A stretch of 35,752 bases of DNA. It comes from JANQLU01 sp964434955. Lineage in GTDB: Bacteria; Planctomycetota; Planctomycetia; Pirellulales; Pirellulaceae. Positions within the stretch are counted from its first letter, which is position 1, and each line of letters starts with the position of its first letter. Location: assembly GCA_964434955.1 (NCBI GenBank), contig CAYSXI010000035.1, forward strand, positions 1 through 35,752. Direction: 5' to 3'. Below, one piece after another: positions 31,351-35,752 of this stretch. The notes under the pieces were generated by a model. The model was given only the letters and a program-made list of their open reading frames with translations. It had not been told where the DNA came from and did no database searches. The position numbers were made by a program, and so were the translations under genes.

Positions 31351-32853
31351 ATGAACAAGGCAACACAACGGTCACAGATAATGCTGCGAATCATGATTGG
31401 ATTCGCATTCGTTTCAACTCCCCAGTTTCTTTTTGCCCAATATAACAAAGTCCAGGATCCGCCTGCGGATTTGAAAACGGGATTCGAGTCCATTACGCCT
31501 GAGCAGAGTAAGGAATGGCTCTCCGTTTTGGCGGGGCCGAAATTTCAAGGCCGTGGCACCGGGCAAGCAGGCTATATGAAAGCTGCGCATTGGGTCGCAG
31601 GCAAACTTGCTGAATTCGGATTGGAACCGGTTGGGGAACGGGGAACGTATTTTCAAACCATGCCGATGACACGGCGGACTCCGGTGCTCGAACAATGCCA
31701 GATTACCGGGCCAGACGGATTGAAGATTGCGGGCAAAGGCAATTTGGGCTTTGAACGGTTCACGGATCAGCCGGAACTTACGGCCGACGTGGTTTTTGCA
31801 ACTTTCTCCGGTGAGAACCCGTCGTTCAATGACTTTCTCAAGCTTCGGGACAAGATTGTTTTTTACACGGCAGACGAAAAAGCTGCGGCACGCGCTCCAC
31901 GACTTATCGCGCGAGGTCGGCCGGCTGCCGCCATTCGAATCATTGACGCAACGCCGAAAAGTGTTTCTCAAGTCGTGTTCCCCAATCGCCGTCGCCGTTC
32001 GACGAGCGTATCGGGAACCATCAAGCGAGAGGCAGCGCTCAAAATTGCTGTCGCTTTGGGCGGGCGTGAAAACTGGACAAGACCTGCCGACAAGTCCGGT
32101 GTTCAACTTCACGAATCTGGGAAAGAGATCTCCATCAAGATTCGAATCCAGGAAAGCAAGGCAGGCGCGCCCAACGTTGTCGGTTGGCTGGAAGGTTCCG
32201 ATCCTGAATTGCGTGACGAATACGTCGTGATTGGCGCGCACCTGGATCACTTGGGAACTCGCGGCGGTTCCGTCTACCCGGGTGCCGATGACAATGGATC
32301 GGGCTCCACGGCGATTTTGAATATCGCGAAAGCCATGTCAAAAAACAAACTCAAGCCCAAGCGATCCGTTTTGTTCATTTGGTTTGCTGCCGAAGAGATG
32401 GGGCTGATCGGATCAAGGTATTATTGCGACAACCCCTTGCTGCCGTTGAACAAGATGACCTGCATGTTCAACATCGACATGGTGGGCCGTAACGAAAACA
32501 CCGCCAACGAAACCGACGCCGAAAATGAGGGCCATATTCACCTGGTGGGCAGTCGAAAAGGCGAATCCAAGCTTCATGATTTGATCCTCGATGTGAATCA
32601 AAAACACATTGGATTCGAATTTGAGTTTGACCAGGAAGGCGTTTTTGGCCGCAGCGACCAGATCAATTTCTACCGGAAAGGCGTCCCGGTCGCGTTTCTT
32701 TTTGGTGGATTCCATCCTGACTACCATCAACCGTCGGATAAGGTTGCCAAAATCAACTTCAAGAAAATTGCGTCAGCAGCCAGACTTTACTATTTGGCAG
32801 TTTATCGAGCGGCGGAACACGGCAAATTCAAGATGTCGGCATCCCAAAGGTAA
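31351..32853 (+). CDS. Exported M28-family aminopeptidase
   Basis: This protein of about 500 residues has a signal peptide ending near PQFLFAQ. M28 zinc ligands are visible: IGAHLDHLG (His), GADDNGSGS (bridging Asp), WFAAEEMGLIGS (catalytic and zinc Glu), MFNIDMVGRN (Asp) and HPDYHQPSD (His). Between residues 90 and 280 lies an insert typical of PA-domain-like M28 members (GKGNLGFERFTD, DKIVFYTADEKAAARAPRLI). It is likely secreted or periplasmic and releases N-terminal residues from peptides. Starts at 31315, 31351 and 31381 are in frame; I chose the ATG at 31351, which keeps the full signal peptide. It diverges from the TPR lipoprotein operon across 103 bases. Confidence 0.93.
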   Translation: MNKATQRSQIMLRIMIGFAFVSTPQFLFAQYNKVQDPPADLKTGFESITPEQSKEWLSVLAGPKFQGRGTGQAGYMKAAHWVAGKLAEFGLEPVGERGTYFQTMPMTRRTPVLEQCQITGPDGLKIAGKGNLGFERFTDQPELTADVVFATFSGENPSFNDFLKLRDKIVFYTADEKAAARAPRLIARGRPAAAIRIIDATPKSVSQVVFPNRRRRSTSVSGTIKREAALKIAVALGGRENWTRPADKSGVQLHESGKEISIKIRIQESKAGAPNVVGWLEGSDPELRDEYVVIGAHLDHLGTRGGSVYPGADDNGSGSTAILNIAKAMSKNKLKPKRSVLFIWFAAEEMGLIGSRYYCDNPLLPLNKMTCMFNIDMVGRNENTANETDAENEGHIHLVGSRKGESKLHDLILDVNQKHIGFEFEFDQEGVFGRSDQINFYRKGVPVAFLFGGFHPDYHQPSDKVAKINFKKIASAARLYYLAVYRAAEHGKFKMSASQR

Positions 32854-32855
32854 TT

Positions 32856-32872
32856 TTCCAAACGATTTGGAA
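32856..32872 (+). terminator. AT-rich hairpin after the M28 gene
   Basis: TTCCAAA-CGA-TTTGGAA is a perfect 7-bp stem with a three-base loop starting two bases after the stop codon. No T-run follows, so termination is uncertain. Confidence 0.3.
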
Positions 32873-33003
32873 CTTTGGGGGTTACCGAAAACCGCGTTTC
32901 CTTTTGTTATTTGTCGAGTCCAAGCAAAAATGGTCGACAATTGGCTGGGGAACGTGAAGAAACCGCAGATTGTTAAGATTTTGGCTCGACGTAACTCAAG
33001 TTC

Positions 33004-33028
33004 TCGAAACCGCTTTCGAAGGATTTTT
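33004..33028 (+). terminator. Weak intrinsic terminator candidate upstream of the cold-shock gene
   Basis: TCGAAA-CCGC-TTTCGA, then AGGA, then TTTTT. The stem is 6 bp and the T-run is displaced by four bases, so this is a weak candidate. Confidence 0.35.
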
Positions 33029-33161
33029 CAAATTCTTGAATAATGGGCCAAATTTGATTTCGAATCTGATACAATTTCGATTAGTAGAAAGTGCGAAACG
33101 ACCTGACCAATCAGTTTTTCTCAGGTTGTTTTGCAAGAATTGTTTTTAGGATCTTGCTCCA

Positions 33162-33359
33162 ATGGCAGAAGGTACGATCAAAAAGTTGGCAGAGAAGGGA
33201 TTTGGATTCATCGACACGGGCGCAAACAAGGATTTGTTTTTCCATATGTCCAGTCTAGATGGTGTACGCTTTGACGAATTACAAGAAGGTCAAAGAGTTA
33301 CTTATGACGAAGGAAACGGACCGAAGGGTCCCGTCGCGGAAAACGTGAGACCTGCTTAA
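33162..33359 (+). CDS. Cold-shock domain protein (Csp family)
   Basis: This 65-residue single cold-shock domain is an OB-fold that binds single-stranded nucleic acids and acts as an RNA chaperone. RNP1 is KGFGFID and RNP2 is LFFHMSSL, where most Csps have VFVHFS. The opening AEGTIKKLAEKGFGFIDTG and the close EGQRVTYDEGNGPKGPVAENV match the family. Its gene has a leader of perhaps 80 bases, in keeping with regulated csp mRNAs, and a strong hairpin downstream at 33385-33417. The neighbouring mqnD gene follows 106 bases later on the same strand. Confidence 0.96.
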   Translation: MAEGTIKKLAEKGFGFIDTGANKDLFFHMSSLDGVRFDELQEGQRVTYDEGNGPKGPVAENVRPA

Positions 33360-33384
33360 GCCCATTTCATCTTGAATGGGATCT

Positions 33385-33417
33385 TCGAAACGAAAGGCAT
33401 CTTCGGCTTTCGTTCGA
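33385..33417 (+). terminator. Strong bulged hairpin after the cold-shock gene
   Basis: TCGAA(A)CGAAAG pairs with CTTTCGTTCGA to give an 11-bp stem with one bulged A around a 10-base loop. A smaller hairpin, CCCATT/AATGGG, precedes it at 33361-33380. There is no U-tract, so it may protect the csp mRNA 3' end rather than terminate transcription. Confidence 0.45.
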
Positions 33418-33465
33418 GAGACAAGGTAACTACGAAGGTTTGCTGAAAAGCTAAGAAGTTGGAAT

Positions 33466-34353
33466 TTGGCGTTGTCCACACAATTGAAAGTCGGAATTTC
33501 GACTTGTCCGAATGACACCTTCGCCTTCCACGGAATTCTTTCGGGAGCAATCCCGACGCCCGGATACGAGTTCGACATTGAGCTGTTGGATATTCAGCAG
33601 CTCAATGAAAAACTCTTCCATTCTGAGTTTGACCTGGCCAAAGCCAGTTTTCATGCGGCGCTTCTTCTTGCCGATAAGATGTTGGTGATGCCCGCTGGTT
33701 CCGCACTTGGCTTCGGTGTCGGCCCACTCCTTTTGTCCGCACCCGGCATCAAGCTGCCATCTTCGGACCCCGAAGACTTTCGCGGCTACGTCAAATCGCT
33801 TGATACGAAACCAGTTGTTCTTTGCCCCGGCGAACACACAACGGCAACGCTGTTGTACCAATTGTTCTACGCGGGTTCGGTTGAGATTCGCCAAGTGGTT
33901 TTTTCGGACATCATGCCGATGCTTCAAAATGGCGAGGCCGATTTTGGCGTCTGCATTCATGAAGGCCGGTTTACCTGGAAAGAAAAACAACTTGGTTTCG
34001 TTGCTGACCTGGGTGAAGTTTGGGAATCGCAAACCAAGGCGGCATTGCCGTTAGGTGGGTTGCTGGGCTCCCGCGAAATGTCGCTTGACGATCTTTCAAC
34101 GATCAATCGTTTTATTCGCCAGTCGATTGAGTACGGACTGGCAAATCGTGACGCAACGATTCCGACGATGCGAAAGTACGCTCAGGAGTTTACAGACGAC
34201 GTTCTGATGGCGCATGTCGATCTTTACGTGAATGATTGGACCATCGATTTGGGTGACGTGGGTCGTCGCGCACTGGGCCAGCTGGCCATGCTTGCCACGA
34301 CAAATGAAATTGTCCCGGTTTCATTTGAACCGCTGACGATACTTTCAAACTAG
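33466..34353 (+). CDS. mqnD: 1,4-dihydroxy-6-naphthoate synthase (futalosine menaquinone pathway)
   Basis: MqnD converts cyclic de-hypoxanthinyl futalosine into 1,4-dihydroxy-6-naphthoate in the alternative menaquinone pathway. This 295-residue protein shows the family N-terminus VGISTCPNDTFAFHGIL, then DIELLDIQQLNEKL, FDLAKASFHAALLL, GSALGFGVGPLLL, CPGEHTTATLLY, GVCIHEGRFTW and LPLGGLLG. There is no in-frame ATG before the conserved start, so translation must begin at a TTG: 33466, or 33472 as alternative. It is cytosolic with a periplasmic-binding-protein-like fold. Its TAG stop overlaps the TAG stop of the opposing methyltransferase gene. Confidence 0.93.
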   Translation: MALSTQLKVGISTCPNDTFAFHGILSGAIPTPGYEFDIELLDIQQLNEKLFHSEFDLAKASFHAALLLADKMLVMPAGSALGFGVGPLLLSAPGIKLPSSDPEDFRGYVKSLDTKPVVLCPGEHTTATLLYQLFYAGSVEIRQVVFSDIMPMLQNGEADFGVCIHEGRFTWKEKQLGFVADLGEVWESQTKAALPLGGLLGSREMSLDDLSTINRFIRQSIEYGLANRDATIPTMRKYAQEFTDDVLMAHVDLYVNDWTIDLGDVGRRALGQLAMLATTNEIVPVSFEPLTILSN

Positions 34354-35132
34354 TCAATTGACTTAGAAAAAAGCTCGTCGCGCCCCGCATCTTTTGTTGC
34401 AACCAGCACCTCGCGTTTCCCGCCCTGCGGCCCGCGTTTCTTTTCGACGCGAAACCCGACGTTTTTTAGGGCGTCTTGAACCGATCGTTTGACACAATAA
34501 GTCACAAGCGTGCCGCCCGAGGCAAGCAATTCGAGACAAGCACCAAAACATGCTTCACTCCAAAGCTCGGGATTCGATTCGGGACTGAAAGGATCGAAAA
34601 AAATGGTATCGAACTCTTTGATATCAACTCGGTCAAACTCGGAAAAGTCGCATTCGCAAATACAACATGAAACTCCTTCCCAGGAGCGGAGCCTTTCGCG
34701 CAAAGATTCGTCCTCCGCCGCCGGATTCGGTGCCGCATTCAGCCAGGCTCGCCAGGCAATTTTAGTTGCCTCCTGTGAATCAAGAGCCAACTGTTGAACC
34801 ACGTCGTTGGGAACCGGACGATTTTCAACGGCGACATATTCCAGAGTTGCATTGAGTTCCATCGCGAAATTTGCCGCGACAAAAAAATTCAAGCCAAAGC
34901 CAAACCCGAGTTCAAAGATTCGGACGGGGGTTTTGGATTTGAACTTCTGAAGAACCCCGCTGTTTTCCAGGTAGACTGATTTGGCTTCGGCGATCGCCCC
35001 CGATTCGCTGTGGAAGGACTGTCCGTCATCCCGACATACCACCGTGCGCGAACCATCGTCGGTGACAACGATTTGAAATCGAGCATCCGAAGTGGCAAAC
35101 GTTTCCCTTGCTTTTCGTTGCTTTGCTGACAT
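34350..35132 (-). CDS. MnmC-like (MnmD/DUF752) SAM-dependent tRNA methyltransferase
   Basis: This 260-residue protein corresponds to the methyltransferase half of MnmC, which methylates the aminomethyl group of nm5U34 in certain tRNAs. The signatures are the SAM-binding IFELGFGFGLNFFVA, VAVENRP, the catalytic-site run FDTIFFDPFSPESNPELWS and GGTLVTYCVKRSVQDAL followed by GFRVEKKRGPQGGKREVL. There is no FAD oxidoreductase domain, so it is a stand-alone MnmD-type enzyme; the oxidase partner is not in the window. The DPFSP motif replaces the more common DgFaP. It begins five bases after the ligA stop, so it is in an operon with ligA, and it converges on mqnD. Confidence 0.88.
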   Translation of the reverse strand: MSAKQRKARETFATSDARFQIVVTDDGSRTVVCRDDGQSFHSESGAIAEAKSVYLENSGVLQKFKSKTPVRIFELGFGFGLNFFVAANFAMELNATLEYVAVENRPVPNDVVQQLALDSQEATKIAWRAWLNAAPNPAAEDESLRERLRSWEGVSCCICECDFSEFDRVDIKEFDTIFFDPFSPESNPELWSEACFGACLELLASGGTLVTYCVKRSVQDALKNVGFRVEKKRGPQGGKREVLVATKDAGRDELFSKSID

Positions 35133-35137
35133 GCGTT

Positions 35138-35697
35138 TTATGGGGTTTCGACAGGAGGCTCGTTTTCCTGAACGAGTTTTTCAAACTCCAATTCCGTGAG
35201 GATGGTGACGCCAAGCTTCTCTGCCTTTTCGCGTTTGCTCCCTGCCTTATCGCCGGCAACCAGGAAATTGGTTTTTGAAGACACGCTTTTGGAAACCTTG
35301 CCGCCATTTTTTTCAATCATTGAATGAATTTGATCGCGGGTGTATTTCTCGAGGGTCCCGGTCACAACAAACGACTTACCGCCCAATGCTTCGCTGTCGG
35401 GCGCATCGAGCTCCTGGTCAAATGTCAGATTGACACCGATCTGCTGAAAGTCATTGACGATCGCCATCCCGTGGTCGCTCTGGAAAAACTCAAAGACGCT
35501 TTCGGCAATAATCTGGCCGACTTCATCGATCGCCGCCAGATCATCGACGCTGGCGGCACGTATCGCGTCGACGTCTTTCAATTCGCGCGCAAGGATCTTG
35601 GATACCGTCGCCCCCACGTGACGAATTGATAGTGCATTGAGAACACGGTCCAATCCGCGCGACTTGCTGTCGCCAATTGCCGCCAACAGCTTGTCGC
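35138..35697 (-). CDS. ligA: NAD-dependent DNA ligase, C-terminal part
   Basis: The C-terminal 186 or so residues of LigA are present: DKLLAAIGDSKSRGLDRVLN then ALSIRHVGATVSK (helix-hairpin-helix region), VDDLAAIDEVGQIIAESV, and the BRCT domain GGKSFVVTGTLEKYTRDQIH to LGVTILTELEFEKLV with an acidic tail. LigA seals nicks in DNA replication using NAD+. The native frame is recognisable only down to about 35697. Beyond that, the window repeats 55 bases already present at 35621-35675 in a shifted frame, so the upstream coding sequence is lost or mis-assembled. The adenylation domain and catalytic Lys are not in the window. The methyltransferase gene starts five bases downstream. Confidence 0.93.
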
Positions 35698-35752
35698 ACG
35701 AATTGATAGTGCATTGAGAACACGGTCCAATCCGCGCGACTTGCTGTCGCCA
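35621..35752. repeat. Exact 55-bp direct repeat at window end (probable assembly artefact)
   Basis: Bases 35621-35675 are identical to 35698-35752, with an offset of 77 bases. The second copy ends exactly at the last base of the window. Because 77 is not a multiple of three, the copy puts ligA out of frame. A repeat of exactly 55 bases at a sequence end is typical of a k=55 de Bruijn graph overlap. Confidence 0.9.

Larger units (their letters stand above)
32854..33161 (+). other. 308-base gene-free region between M28 peptidase and cold-shock genes
   Basis: No credible gene is present. It contains a hairpin right after the peptidase stop (32856-32872), a hairpin followed by TTTTT (33004-33028), a possible -10 TACAAT at 33070-33075 without a good -35, and a leader of about 80 bases before the cold-shock gene with an ACCTGA/TCAGGT inverted repeat. 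Confidence 0.55.

Noticed and set aside
31414..32250. 278-codon open frame on the - strand inside the second M28 gene
   Set aside because: It is antisense to a well-supported gene and shows no family signature.
1..35752. A defence island, mobile element, biosynthetic cluster, or RNA genes
   Set aside because: I saw no transposase, integrase, restriction, toxin, NRPS/PKS or phage genes and no tRNA- or rRNA-like sequence; gene content is core metabolism, envelope and exported hydrolases.

Overview
The window looks like chromosomal DNA from a planctomycete, most likely of the Pirellula/Rhodopirellula group. The reasons are the moderate GC content, the mix of sulfatase, BNR-repeat and M28 exported proteins, separate coaB and coaC genes, a futalosine-route menaquinone gene (mqnD), an LptD/SecG cell-envelope gene set, sparse Shine-Dalgarno signals and frequent TTG starts. 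The taxonomic call is inference from gene content, not a database match. I count 31 protein genes, of which the first and last are cut by the window ends. I see no rRNA, tRNA, CRISPR array, transposase or prophage gene.

Layout. 1-4621: a truncated M49-family peptidase gene (- strand) diverges from a membrane-anchored M28 peptidase gene, which is followed by an AbgT-type transporter with a PDZ-like domain inserted in a loop. 4835-5844: an ArsR-type repressor and SRPBCC protein pair with a palindrome over the predicted promoter. 5954-9223: a large exported Asp-box (BNR) propeller protein with a clear intrinsic terminator. 9405-10682: DNA-3-methyladenine glycosylase I and a DinB-fold protein. 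10857-12205: a complete small transcription unit, with a near-consensus promoter, a long leader, two overlapping genes for membrane proteins of unknown function and an intrinsic terminator.

12530-18415: a tightly packed MoxR - DUF58 - transglutaminase-like - YchF-like GTPase operon. Facing it, 23069-18465 is a housekeeping operon read on the - strand, tpiA-secG-yicC-gmk-rpoZ-coaC-coaB, with lptD upstream of it under its own good promoter. SecG carries a roughly 110-residue DDKKA-repeat tail.

26622-35752: an unnamed conserved-looking gene; a - strand operon of TPR lipoprotein, sulfatase and alpha/beta hydrolase; a secreted M28 peptidase; a cold-shock protein; mqnD; and a - strand ligA-mnmC-like pair. 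The last 132 bases contain an exact 55-bp repeat that breaks the ligA frame. It looks like an assembly-end artefact.

Most of the window is ordinary core genome. The items most worth a second look are the YchF-like protein coupled to the MoxR/transglutaminase operon and lacking the catalytic-histidine loop, the PDZ insertion in the AbgT transporter, the SecG tail, the two-gene membrane operon at 11074-12133, and the terminal repeat.
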